Shown here in pieces: positions 53,324 to 64,000 of a stretch of 64,000 nt of DNA. The notes below the pieces were generated by a model. It did no database searches, had not been told where the DNA came from, and saw only the letters and a list, made by a program, of their open reading frames with translations. The number at the start of each line of letters is the position of its first letter. Position 1 is the stretch's first letter. This DNA comes from Heterodera schachtii (taxonomy: Eukaryota > Nematoda > Chromadorea > Rhabditida > Heteroderidae). Where the stretch lies: positions 2,012,142 through 2,076,141 of the forward strand of contig SIJG01000016.1 of assembly GCA_023374025.1 (NCBI GenBank), written 5' to 3'. Position numbers and translations under genes: made by a program.

Positions 53324-56300
53324 ATGCCAAATCCGATAAGTTCTGCGGTCAACGATATTGTGGTGAGTGAATATTTAGCATCAAAAAAATCTGTTGACAT
53401 GTTAAATGAGTGGGTAAAAATATAAATAAACAGCAAATGTTATGAAAGGGCGAAGCAAAATCAATGGGCAGCCGCCCCTCCCACAAATATTTTGTGACAA
53501 ACGCCGCTTTTCTTTCCGCCGATTAGCATTTGTCACATTTTGCACATTATTTAATACATATGTCGTAAATGCATACAAAAACTTGTTTTTATGCACATTT
53601 TGCTCAAAATCTTAAACAAACAATAAAAATCTGATTTAACGAGAAAAGCGCTAATTCTAAGCCCTTTTTTGCCCAATATTCATTTTTAATGTTAATGGCC
53701 TATACAGTATAAATTTTGAAATTATTTAAAAATTTTTTATTTCAAAAAGACAAAAATTTATCTAAAAAATTTTCAAGGTCAAATTCCAATTCCAATCTTA
53801 AATATTTTAATGATCCAGCGATTTTTTTTTTTATCAAAAACGACAAAATTGGATTTTCTTTTGGGTTAATTTTAATTTTTTTGAAAATATTCACGTTCCA
53901 GTGGGGGTTGAATCAAGACAAAATGAAGAAACACTGGTACTTCGGTGTTTTGCTACCCCCCCCCCCCCGAAAAATTTTAAATGGAGTTTCCGAGGTCATT
54001 GATCACGAATATGCTGTTTGTTTTGACATCTGATGACACCTGTTCATAGATTTAACAAAATATCCATGATTTTTTGAAAATGGAAATATGAATTTTTTAA
54101 ATTTTGCAAAGGGGGGGGGTAGCAAAACACGGAAGTACCGAAAGACTAACAGCTTCGCCACTAATCCCATTGCACATTTAATGACTGCTTTAAAATAATG
54201 CTGCCAAATTTGCCTTGAATTCTAAGATTATTTTAAAAAATTTTCATAAATATTTTTCACAACGATGTTTTCCTGGGGGCGTCAAAATTCGCGGACCAGG
54301 CCGTTTTCGTACGTGCCGTTTTCGTACAAGCACAAGTTTTTGGCTGTAACTTTTTTCTTTGGCAACCAAATCCAACAATCTTGGTATCATTCGATAGCCC
54401 TAAGTGTCCTCTATTAGCCCGCAAAATTTCGAAAAATTTCGTTAAGGTTCAAAAAAGTTAAGACAAAAATTTTTCGAAAATCTTTTTTTTAATTCGAAAA
54501 AAAGTTATAGCCAACTTTAATTGGCCCGAAACGACCCTCTTCCTCAAAATTCTCCTAAAATTAAATTGACCCAAAATTGGAAATTTTTGTTGAAACCTGT
54601 TAAAGGGCCAAGACTTGGAAGTTTTTTGAAAAACGCCCCCCAAAAATAGTGTGAAAAAAAGGACATCGATCGTCTACTCGTCTCTTTAAGAAAAATATTA
54701 TTTTTGTGGTCCAATATCTTAAGAATGTGAGCATTTTATCTTATTTTCAAAAAAAAAATGGCAGCATTTTATAGAGACTGACGGGATCCTGACTCTCGGG
54801 GGATTTTTTTGGGAGTCCCGATCCCAATCTAGTACTTTCTAGCCCAATATGATTTTTTTTTTACGGGAATGGGATTTAATGGGAATCCCGCTCCCACTTC
54901 CTGAAACGGGTTTTTACGGACCCGCAGCCCGTAATCCATATTTTTTCGACCGAATGGGTTTACGGAGTTCGGATTATAAAGCCTATAAGTCCGTACTCCA
55001 TTCTTTCCCAGCCCGTAACTCTTACAATTTTCGAATGGGTTACGGTTTTTTAAATTATTTTATTGTTGAAAAAGTAAACAATTTGATTTATTGCATTTGC
55101 CAAAAAGTAATCAATAGGGATGCGATTTTTAGGTTTTAACTAAATTTTTTGCTCAATTGATTTGAAGAAAGGAGCTCAAAAAACGCATTTCTGCATAAAA
55201 AATTTTCGATTCTGATGTCACTATCGGTCACTAGAAATCACTATTTTGACGACTTCGTCACTAAAATAGTTAAAAATCACTATTTTGGCATTTTATCACT
55301 ATTTTTTCACTATTTTGACATTTTTTTGGAAAATTCCTTAACAAAAATGCAATAAAAACGGAAAATACACCCCTAAGAATCGACCAAAAAAATTTGAAAA
55401 AAATGCACCCCTAAGAATCGCCTAAATTTTTTTTTTCAAAAAATACCATTAAGAATTGGAAAATTTTCATAAAAATTTTTCCCCCAAATTTTTTTTCTTG
55501 ACAAAATTTTTGGTTTAAAAATGTCAATATTTGCCAAGAAAATATTAGAAAGGAAATTTACATCATTTGCAACTGCATTCAGTGAATAAAAAATTATTTT
55601 TGCTCAATTTTTGGCTGAAAATTATGTCACTATTTGTCACTATTTCGGACTTTTTGTCACTATTTCTTCACTATTTTGGCATTTTTACTCACTATTTTAG
55701 TTAACTATTTTGGGATTTTTCGTCACTAAAAGTCGCATCCCTAGTAATCAATCAATTAATTTAAAATGAAACCGTTGTTTTAAATGCCCCCTTTGTTTTT
55801 CATTTTCAAGCGCAAATACTTTTCCATTAGCGCCGAGTATTTAAATCCATTTTTTGAATCTATTAATTAATGGGGATCTTGCCTTATGCATTGATTTAGT
55901 TTTGTATCATTTCCTTCTTCCCCCCCCCCCCCCCCCCCACTGCGGACGTAATTTAAATTACTAACTTTTAGACAAACTCAATCACAAACAAAATTCTCGG
56001 CGGCAATAAAAAGGCTGACAACACTTATCATCACCAGCAGCAAAACAAGTCGTCGTCCGCAGCACCGTTTGGAGGCGGTCTCTTGGGAAAAATCTCTTCG
56101 ACAATCGCTTCCGCTGTCAATTCGACGAATCAACAGGCGAATGGGGGAACAAATTAAAAAGAAAGAAAAGAATATAAATGCCCAATTACTAAGAACAAAA
56201 AGGGTTATCAAATAATTTTAATTGGTCGTACGCATTCATTATAATACCAAATTAAAATTACATATTTTGTATAATGCCTGAAAAATGGTTTTACAAATTA

Positions 56301-59300
56301 AGCAATTCAATTTTGGGTTATTTCTTCAAAATTCTGCCATTTGCTTTCCTTAATAATATAGTTTTTTTTAGAGATCGACATTTTGAAAAAAGCCTGTACC
56401 TGTATTTCCCGAATGGCCTGTACCTGTTTTTTTCTGTACAAAAGTACAGGAAAATACAGGTACAGGAAAAATACAGGTTGCCGAAAAATGGCCTGTACCT
56501 GTACCTGGATCCAGGTACAGGTCGATCTCTAGTTTTTTTATACATGCAAATGGGTATTTAATTATGCTTTTGGTTTTTTAAAATAATTTTTCCTTTTAAT
56601 AAAATGTGCAAATTTCAGCATTACCCTTCAACTCAGCCCCAACAAATGTCTTCCGGCGGTTACAACAATCAATCGAATTATCCGGGAGGCGCCTATCCGC
56701 AACAGTACGGCAACGGAAACACTGGGAACGCTGGTGGATATCCGCCCGCTGCTCCGCCGTCCGCGGGTGCTTACCCTCCACAACAGTACGGCGGCATTGC
56801 TCCACCGTACGGCACCGCTGGTGGCTATCCACCGCAATATCAGCCGACACCGTACCCAACTTCCACAGGCGGTACATTTTTTGATAACCATTGTTGGTGC
56901 GGAGGGATTGACATGGTTTTTTGGAGGGGGGAAAGTAATTTTGGCCGACCGACCCCTGGAAACAGTGATGTTTTCCAGGTTATGCTCCTTCGTCCGGTGC
57001 TTCCATCGGATTTAACATTGACGCGCCTTCGGCGGGTGGCGGAGGTTACCCGCCGTATCAGCCCAATTTGGGTGGCGGAGGGGCACCGGTGCCTTCGCCC
57101 TACCCCCAACAAACGGCGCCGTATCAGCAACCGCCGTACCATACCACCGGCGGTGGTGCCGGGGCCTATCCAACACAAACTTTTGGGAGTCAGCCGCAAC
57201 AGACGGCGTATGGCGGCGGCGGCGGCGCTGGGTTTGGCTACCCGCAAATGCAACAACACGGTCATCCTCAACAGCATTTGGGCGGCATTTCACAAGCATC
57301 AGGCAAAGCATTTAAATTGGCCGAGTCGAATGCCATTCACACAAACGCACCGACCCATGCCGATTTGGCCAGTGACTCCCCCCCCCCCCCCTCCGTTCCC
57401 TTGCTTTAATAAATTTATTCCCTTTTGCGCTCTCATTCAATTGCGCTTAAAAATGCCATAGCGAATCTAAAATTGGAAAGTGCCAATGCCTTAATTATTG
57501 TTATTCACTTCCGCTGTCACCTGCAGCACTCCGCTTCACTTAACCTCACATTTTATTAATAAAATAATTTCCAATTTACGATTCGCTTTTCCTTCCCACA
57601 ATTTTTTTGCTGGTTAATTTCCGTCATAGAGAAATGGACGATTAATGGTGGGAAGTTGATTAACGGTGACTCACTTTCTGTCAATCGATGTGTCACTCGG
57701 GTGAATGTCGCACCGAATGAATGAATGAATTTGATGTGAGGGGAAATGCGACGGAATAAAAAGCGGGAGGGGGGGGGGGTCGATTGGGAGGATGAAAGGA
57801 CAAAACAATTCAAACACATCCGTCATCTACGCATATGTTGTTTATTCATCATTTTGAGTATTAAAAACAACGAATAAGCAAAACAAACGAAAGAAAAAAA
57901 GAGTACATTTGTCCTTCCCTCCCCCACCCTCCACGGTGTCATGGCAATTATACAAAAATGGGATTTTGTCATTGACTCTTCCCTTTAAATAGAAAAATTA
58001 TAGACAAATGTAAAATCTAATTTTCTTTTTGTCTTATTAAAATGAATTAATGTACAACTTTTAAACATATTTTATTCTAAATTTATCCCCCCCCCCCCCC
58101 CTTTAGCAATGTCTGCCCCTTCCATTCGGGCAAACCCAAATTTCAACGCGCAAATGACAGCGGAATTGCTGCGCAAAGCGATGAAAGGCTTTGGCTGTGA
58201 CAAAAGCAAAGTGATCCAAGCATTGGTCAACTGCAACAATGCACAACGCCAAGAGGCGAGTGGAGAAAAAAAACAAATGGACAAAGAATGCCTTCCCCTT
58301 GGGCAAATAATGCCGTAAAATGAAAATCCCCTCACTTTTCTTAACTTTCGAAGGTTCTGACCGACTGTTTTTAAATTTTGTGGTTTTCGTTTCAGGTCAT
58401 CCGCACGTTCAAGCAAATGTATGGCAAGGAACTGATCCCGGAATTGAAAAGCGAGCTAACCGGCGACTTCGAACACCTAATTATTGCACTTATGGAACTG
58501 CCGGCAGTGTACGATGCCGCACAATTGCGCCGTTCGATGGAGGTGCGTTGTGCGTGTAATGGTTGAGAAAAGAAAAATTGTTGCTCTAATTTGTGTTAGA
58601 TGCCAAATAATTAGGCTTAATTACTCATCCGTTTCTCGTTTTGCTTTATTCTGTCACTCCGTTTGATGCCTCTGACCACCCTTTTCTCATTTTAGGGACT
58701 TGGCACCAAAGAGCATATTCTGATCGAGTGAGTTCCTTTTCGTCATTTTATACGCATTTACACAAACATTTTTGACAGGATTATGACAACGCGACCAAAT
58801 GCGCAAATTTATGCCGTCAAAATGGCTTATCGGTGGGTTAAAGTCGCAAATAAAATTTAGATTTTACAGTTTTAAGTCGTGTCCCTCATTTTATTGGGTT
58901 AATACCGATTGCTTATACCACTTGTAATTAGCTTTTATCTTTTCATTTATTTTTATATTGCTCTCATTTTCACTTTTATTTCTTCCATTTGCAGCCAAAT
59001 GTACAATTCGGATTTGGAGCGTGACATCGTCGGCGAAACTTCCGGCTATTTCCAGCGTCTGCTCATTTCGCTGTGTTCCGGCGCGCGTGACGAGCAAATG
59101 CACACCGACCCAATCAAGGCCAATCAGGCGAGTGTTTCACAACACATTCATTTTTCAACACATTTGAGCACTTAGTAATTAATTTATGAATTTTTTAAAT
59201 CTTTGCTTGTATAATTCGATTTTCCATTTTTTTGGTCGTTTCTCAATTCGCCTCAATAGCCTAGTAATTTTACGAAACATCGTTTTATTTTAATGCCTTT

Positions 59301-60357
59301 CTGCTGGCCAAAATTCAAATTTTTCCAATTGTGCCGAAACTTTTCTTTATTGCGATAAAAAATATGCCTTCTCAAATAGAAAGTGCCGGTTTTAATAAAC
59401 TGGAAGAAATTGCTTTTCAATTTGTTGACTGACTGACCCTTCACTGAACTTTGTTTCCCTTCTTAGGATGCCCAGCGATTGTGGCGCGCCGGTGAGGCGC
59501 GCCTCGGCACCGACGAAATCGCCTTCAACTCCATTTTGGCGGTGCAAAACTTTGCGCAGCTTCGCTTGGTGTCTTTTTTCTTTTTTTTTCTAAAAATTAC
59601 GCCCGTTGTTTTAAAGGTCTTTGACGAATACCAACGACAGCACGGCCATTCCATTGAACAGGCAATTAGCAACGAGTTTAGGTGAGTTCAAATTGAGCGG
59701 ATCATTTTTTATATCATCTACGAGTTTTTTGGGATTTTATTTTTATAAATTTTATTTTTCGTTTTTAAGTGGCGACATTCGTGATGCCAATTTGGCTTTG
59801 GTGAAGAGCATTCGCAACCGTGCCGCATATTTCGCTGAGCTTCTTCACAATTCGATGAAGGCACTTTTCCATTTTCAATTGTTACTTTAATTTCCATTGT
59901 TAAGGGCATTGGCACCCGCGACACCGATTTGGTAAGGGAATGGACGAACGGATGAGCGAATGCTCTAAATTTATACAAATTTATAAAACGCTGGCTTTTT
60001 AACACTGTTTCACAGATTCGCCTCGTCGTCACCCGCTCCGAAGTCGACATGGCCGACATTCGTCAGGCATATCAAAATATGTACGGCACTCCATTGGAAA
60101 ATGCCATCGCTAGCGACTGCTCTGGCGCTTATAAGGTAAGACCAATCGCGTGTGGACATCCCTTTTCAATTTTTGATTATAAGAGAGTGCAAATATATGC
60201 TATTATTACAATCAAAAGCTTACATTTAAAAAACCGTCGTATTTTGACATTATACAAATGATATTTATTATCCCCAAAGAGAAACGATTTGATGAAGCGA
60301 AAACATTGATTTTTCAGGATGGTTTGGTCGCTATTGTGAAGGGATATTACCACTGAT
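53324..60357 (+). CDS. Annexin with disordered Gly/Pro/Tyr-rich N-terminal region
   Basis: Fifteen exons (53324-53362, 55972-56136, 56619-56871, 56979-57302, 58107-58255, 58396-58542, 58696-58727, 58779-58832, 58995-59127, 59467-59568, 59617-59681, 59770-59860, 59905-59931, 60016-60135, 60319-60357) give 579 residues. The N-terminal about 260 residues are low complexity (GGYPPAAPPSAGAYPPQQYG), like annexin A7/A11. Four annexin repeats follow: AMKGFGCDKSKVIQAL; GLGTKEHILIEIM; ARLGTDEIAFNSIL; GIGTRDTDLIRLV, each with calcium-loop glycines. It binds acidic phospholipids in a calcium-dependent way. There is no signal peptide, so it is probably the conserved cytoplasmic nex-type annexin rather than a secreted one. 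Five introns (after exons 2, 4, 5, 9, 12) appear to use GC donors. Without the exon-2 GC splice, the first two exons would end at a TAA (56157). Confidence 0.88.
53940..54135. mobile_element. Small TA-flanked inverted-repeat element in annexin intron 1
   Basis: A 196-bp element with ends CTTCGGTGTTTTGCTACCCC and CACGGAAG-type inverse, flanked by TA at 53938-53939 and 54136-54137. C-run on one arm, G-run on the other. Fits a Tc1/mariner-type non-autonomous element. Confidence 0.65.
55115..55743. mobile_element. hAT-like MITE in annexin intron 1
   Basis: A 629-bp element with TIR TAGGGATGCGATTTTTAG and a perfect 8-bp duplication GTAATCAA (55107-55114 and 55744-55751). It is rich in TCACTATTTTG steps, and part of its interior is an inverted match to the element at 29936-30558. 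Confidence 0.88.
56369..56531. mobile_element. Short hAT-like MITE in annexin intron 2
   Basis: A 163-bp element with TIR TAGAGATCGAC and 8-bp duplication GTTTTTTT (56361-56368 and 56532-56539). The interior is built of GCCTGTACCTGTA steps and their inverses, so it folds on itself. Confidence 0.8.
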
Positions 60358-62575
60358 TGCGATGGCACTGCTGTGAAGAACTTCCAAACGACAAAAAAGA
60401 GATTAAAATAAAATAGCAGTTGCTAATTACTAATAATTTTGTGTGAATACTTATCACTTTTCTGTATTGTAATGACCCATTTCGAAAATAATAACTGCCT
60501 GCCAATGTGCCGCATAAATAAACATTAATTGGTATTTAATAATTTTTATTGTGTTAACAATAAGTTTCTGTTCTTAATGTTAAGTTTATATTGGTTTTTA
60601 AATTAATCTGTTGGCTTTAAGTCGACACGGATTTTGCAAATGCTTACCCGAGAAAAAATTAAATATGAAAAAGAGCCAGGAATGGGCGCTCTTTCTTTAT
60701 TAGAATTTCTCGAGGTCGAGATTATAAAACGGGATTATTAATCGGGCCGATAAAACAGAGTAAAGCTTTGTCACCATTTTCAAAAAAAAACATCGTGAAA
60801 ATGTTTTTGGAGTCATTGATTACGAATACAGCATCTGTTTCAGCCGGTTTTGAACCCCGAATTCGAACACAAAATCGAAAATACAACAAAATAGTTTTTA
60901 AATTTTTCAAAATACTTAATTTTTGGTATTTTCTCTAAAATATTGATATCTAAAAAAGGGAAACTAAAAAATTGGAAATTTATGTTTTTATTTCCTATAA
61001 AGGTTATATGTAATAATAAAAAATAATTTATTTATTTTTAAAATAGATAAAATAATGGATTTTTAAAATCTAATTTTTTAAAAAATTTAAAATCAAAAGA
61101 AAATTATTTTTATAAAAATGGGTTTCTAAAATCTCACCGGGAAGTTTGGGCATTACTATATTAATTTAAAAATGAGAAAACTAAAAAATCCATATATTAC
61201 GCTGTGATTCATCCCTAAAGATCCAAAATGAGCTTAAAAATTAAAAAGAAATATTCTATTAAATTATTGTTAATCACTTCTTATAGCTAATTCAACGTGG
61301 ATTAGACGTACATTTAATAATTTTCGCTTGGGTCAAAAAAAGGTTTTTTTATGGGCCCGAAAACATCGAGAATTGTCTAATTCTGTTTTTATGCATAAAT
61401 TTTGAGTTTTCAACATACTAAGCTTTTAGAACGTGCAGACATTGTGATCCAAAAGAATTGTTATGAGTCCAGCAAAATAAACAAGGTTGATTGAGTGGAC
61501 AATTTGTTAAAAATCATTAACATTTACTGTGTTTTAATTAGAAATGCGACATTTTTACACATTTACAATTTTAATTTTTGAAATCCATAATATAGTGCCC
61601 AAACTCCCTGTGCCAAACTTCATGTCGCCTCTAAAAATTTAACTAGTAATTAAAAAATGTAGAGCCCGGCGGGAGCGGGAGTCCCGCGGGAGTTTACGGG
61701 AGTCTCGCTACCGACTCCTGTACGTTTTTACCCAGCGGGATTTTTACGAGATTCCCCTCCCGCTCCCGGAAGATATCGGACTTCCGGCTCCCTTAAATTA
61801 TTTTTTACCGGGCTCTAAAAATGGCACAAATAGCATATATTTTAAATTATTATTTGACTTTTTTCAAAAAAAATCTCTTTGTTTTTTTTATGCTAATCTG
61901 TAGCTTTTCAAATTGACAAAAAACAAAAATTATTTATTTTTTTGTACTCTTTTAAAAGTAAAAAAAAATAAATAGAAATCAAAATATTTTTACTTAGTCA
62001 AATTTCTGCGCGAATGACAGAATTCAGAGAGGAATTTTAAAAATCTTTTATAATTTAAAGATTTTATTTTGTGCATTTTTAGGACAAAAATTCAACTTCT
62101 ACCAATTACAAACAGTGACAGAAAGAAACATTTGTCTCCTTCACCCAAAAACAAATTTTATTAACATTTGAATCAGAGCGTTTTTGAGGGGGGGGGGCAA
62201 TAGCCAAACAAACCTTTGTCATAACAAAATGCTCAAACTTCTCAAGAATGGCAATTTAATTCGTCGTGGCTTAGCGTCTGACATTTTAAAACGAATGTTT
62301 GCGACGCCCAAGGGACAATTCATTAATCATCAAAGTGGTGCCATTTGGACATATGTATTATCACTTGAATTTTTCGTGAATTTGCCAACTCTTTTTCAAT
62401 TCCATTTGTTTCAATGATTAATCAGTGGCAAATGGGAGAAGGGAGACGGATTTAAAAGGATAAAATTTTGTATATAAAAGCAGGACGGAGAAAGGAAAAC
62501 TCATAATTTGAATTGAAAAATTATTTAATAAAAATAAAATTAATTATTTTATTTTATTTTTTTAGTCCATCGAAG
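60358..62575. other. Intergenic AT-rich DNA
   Basis: No gene seen. A G-run lies at 62189. The stretch before 62576 has a TATA-like GTATATAAAAGC (62470-62481) and a T-rich tract with an AG (62564-62565) just before the last gene's ATG, either a promoter plus trans- or cis-splice acceptor. One MITE is listed separately. Confidence 0.45.
61660..61817. mobile_element. Short hAT-like MITE
   Basis: About 158 bp with TIR TAGAGCCCGG and inverse CCGGGCTCTA. The flanks AAAAAATG and AAAATGGC give only an imperfect target duplication. The interior is GCGGGAGTCCCG-rich, similar in style to the element at 12589-13559. Confidence 0.65.
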
Positions 62576-64000
62576 ATGGGTTGGAAGTTAGTGTCTCTTT
62601 TTCTTTGTATTGCCATCATTGGAATAGTAACAGGCTATTATCCTCCGCCACCAACAACGGGTTAAAAGTTTATCAGAAAGATAAAATATAAAAGAATATT
62701 TAGCATGTCCTCCGGTAACTTGTCCATGTGGATGCAAAGAATGTTACACGACAACACCATATGAAGTGCCAGGCACAGGATCAACATCGACGCCAGGACC
62801 GGAATCAAGCACAGCAACACCATCTGAGGAGCCAGGAACCCCGAGCAGTGAAACGCCCGGACCGCCTGAACCCAGCACTGAAACACCAGGACCGCCTGGA
62901 CCCAGCACTGAAACACCCGGACCGCCTGGACCCAGCACTGAAACACCCGGACCGCCTGGACCCAGCACTGAAACACCCGGACCGCCTGGACCCAGCACTG
63001 AAACACCAGGACCGCCTGGACCCAGCACTGAAACGCCCGGACCTCCTGGACCCAGCACTGAAACACCCGGACCGCCTGGACCCAGCACTGAAACACCAGG
63101 ACCGCCTGGACCCAGCACTGAAACACCCGGACCGCCTGGACCCAGCACTGAAACGCCCGGACCCAGCACTGAAACGCCCGGACCGCCTGGACCCAGCACT
63201 GAAACACCCGGACCGCCTGGACCCAGCACTGAAACACCCGGACCGCCTGGACCCAGCACTGAAACACCCGGACCGCCTGGACCCAGCACTGAAACACCAG
63301 GACCGCCTGGACCCAGCACTGAAACACCCGGACCGCCTGGACCAAGCACCGAAACACCCGGACCGCCTGGACCCAGCACTGAAACACCCGGACCGCCTGG
63401 ACCCAGCACTGAAACACCCGGACCGCCTGGACCCAGCACTGAAACACCCGGACCGCCTGGACCCAGCACTGAAACGCCCGGACCGCCTGGACCCAGCACT
63501 GAAACACCCGGACCGCCTGGACCAAGCACCGAAACACCCGGACCGCCTGGACCCAGCACTGAAACACCCGGACCGCCTGGACCCAGCACTGAAACACCCG
63601 GACCGCCTGGACCCAGCACTGAAACGCCCGGACCGCCTGGACCCAGCACTGAAACGCCCGGACCGCCTGGACCCAGCACTGAAACACCCGGACCGCCTGG
63701 ACCCAGCACTGAAACACCCGGACCGCCTGGACCCAGCACTGAAACGCCCGGACCGCCTGGACCCAGCACTGAAACGCCCGGACCGCCTGGACCCAGCACT
63801 GAAACGCCCGGACCCGAATCAAGCACATCAACACCATCTGAGGGACCAGGAACTCCGAGCACTGAAACGCCCGGACCGCCTGGACCCAGCACTGAAACGC
63901 CCGGACCTCCTGGACCCAGCACTGAAACACCCGGACCGCCTGGACCCAGCACTGAAACACCCGGACCGCCTGGACCCAGCACTGAAACGCCCGGACCGCC
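62576..64000 (+). CDS. Secreted protein with Cys motif and long Pro/Thr/Glu repeat, runs off the window
   Basis: Exon 1 (62576-62660) encodes a signal peptide (WKLVSLFLCIAIIGIVTG) and YYPPPPTTG. A 43-bp GT-AG intron follows, and exon 2 from 62704 continues in frame with CPPVTCPCGCKECYTTTP, a compact Cys cluster, then a Ser/Thr/Pro/Glu region and about 36 copies of a 10-residue repeat PSTETPGPPG. The repeat continues past the end, so the C-terminus is unknown. It has collagen-like GPP steps but not a continuous Gly-X-Y pattern; Thr/Ser density suggests O-glycosylation. Hypervariable repeat effectors (HYP) of Globodera have a leader, conserved Cys and variable tandem repeats, but I cannot confirm membership. 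A surface or mucin-like protein is the alternative. Confidence 0.7.
62860..64000. repeat. 30-bp coding minisatellite
   Basis: About 36 copies of CCTGGACCCAGCACTGAAACACCCGGACCG, with A/G and C/A variants that form a longer pattern. One unit is shortened at 63160-63175. A non-repeat block (GAATCAAGCAC...CCATCTGAGG) at 62800-62848 recurs at 63817-63862, showing that a larger segment was duplicated. Long minus-strand ORFs here are artefacts of the 30-bp period. Confidence 0.93.

Noticed and set aside
54773..54930. TAGAGACTGACGGGATCC near 54772 as another MITE of the 12589 family
   Set aside because: No matching right end or target duplication was found.
62662..63982. Two long minus-strand ORFs (more than 400 codons) across the repeat
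   Set aside because: The repeat period is 30 bp, so all frames stay open. The plus frame has a signal peptide, intron and Cys motif; the minus frames have none.
1..64000. CRISPR arrays, tRNA or rRNA genes
   Set aside because: The repeats seen are head-to-tail minisatellites without spacers in a eukaryotic genome, and I recognised no tRNA or rRNA sequence by eye; a tRNAscan run would be decisive.

Overview
The window looks like nuclear DNA of a plant-parasitic cyst nematode (Heteroderidae; Globodera or a close relative). The evidence is AT-rich intergenic DNA, very short introns (about 42-100 bp), a secreted glutathione-synthetase-like gene, a GH5 cellulase, a serpentine chemoreceptor and many small TIR elements. 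I worked from reading only. Exon models were accepted when splice sites, reading phase and total length agreed.

Layout: (1) 1-292, last exon of a gene entering from the left. (2) 839-2346 (+), five-exon serpentine receptor. (3) 14184-2757 (-), a 24-exon gene of about 2196 codons. It starts with a predicted signal peptide, continues with about 1650 residues of unrecognised helical modules in mostly phase-1 exons, and ends in a complete poly(A)-polymerase-like region. (4) 15029-31778, a Polinton/Maverick (endogenous virus-like element) with a perfect 6-bp target duplication and long TIRs. (5) 33122-34638 (-), two small genes. (6) 36480-39541 (+), NOP2/NSUN1 rRNA methyltransferase. (7) 42313-40896 (-), acidic predicted secreted protein. 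(8) 44624-47038 (+), signal-peptide GSS-like protein followed by a 26/27-bp min sat array. (9) 48592-49216 (+), small basic secreted protein. (10) 49543-52125 (+), GH5 endoglucanase with an unusual N-terminal extension. (11) 53324-60357 (+), annexin. (12) 62576-end (+), secreted protein with a long 30-bp repeat.

The Polinton is the most striking unit. Besides packaging ATPase, integrase, minor and major capsid proteins, adenain-like protease and a 12-exon protein-primed DNA polymerase, it carries a two-repeat TATA-binding-protein-like gene, a small Cys-rich protein divergently paired with it, and a stand-alone Argonaute-type PAZ-domain protein. TATA boxes (TATAAATAG or TATATAAG) lie about 25-42 bp before many of its ORFs. 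This suggests an element with its own promoter-recognition factor and a possible small-RNA-pathway antagonist. The integrase and a signal-peptide/TM protein each contain one frame break; the other ORFs are open.

The flanking DNA holds at least six genes with apparent signal peptides, resembling an effector-rich neighbourhood. It also holds seven hAT-like MITEs (six with exact 8-bp duplications), three TA-flanked small elements, and an unusually high number of apparent GC-AG introns.
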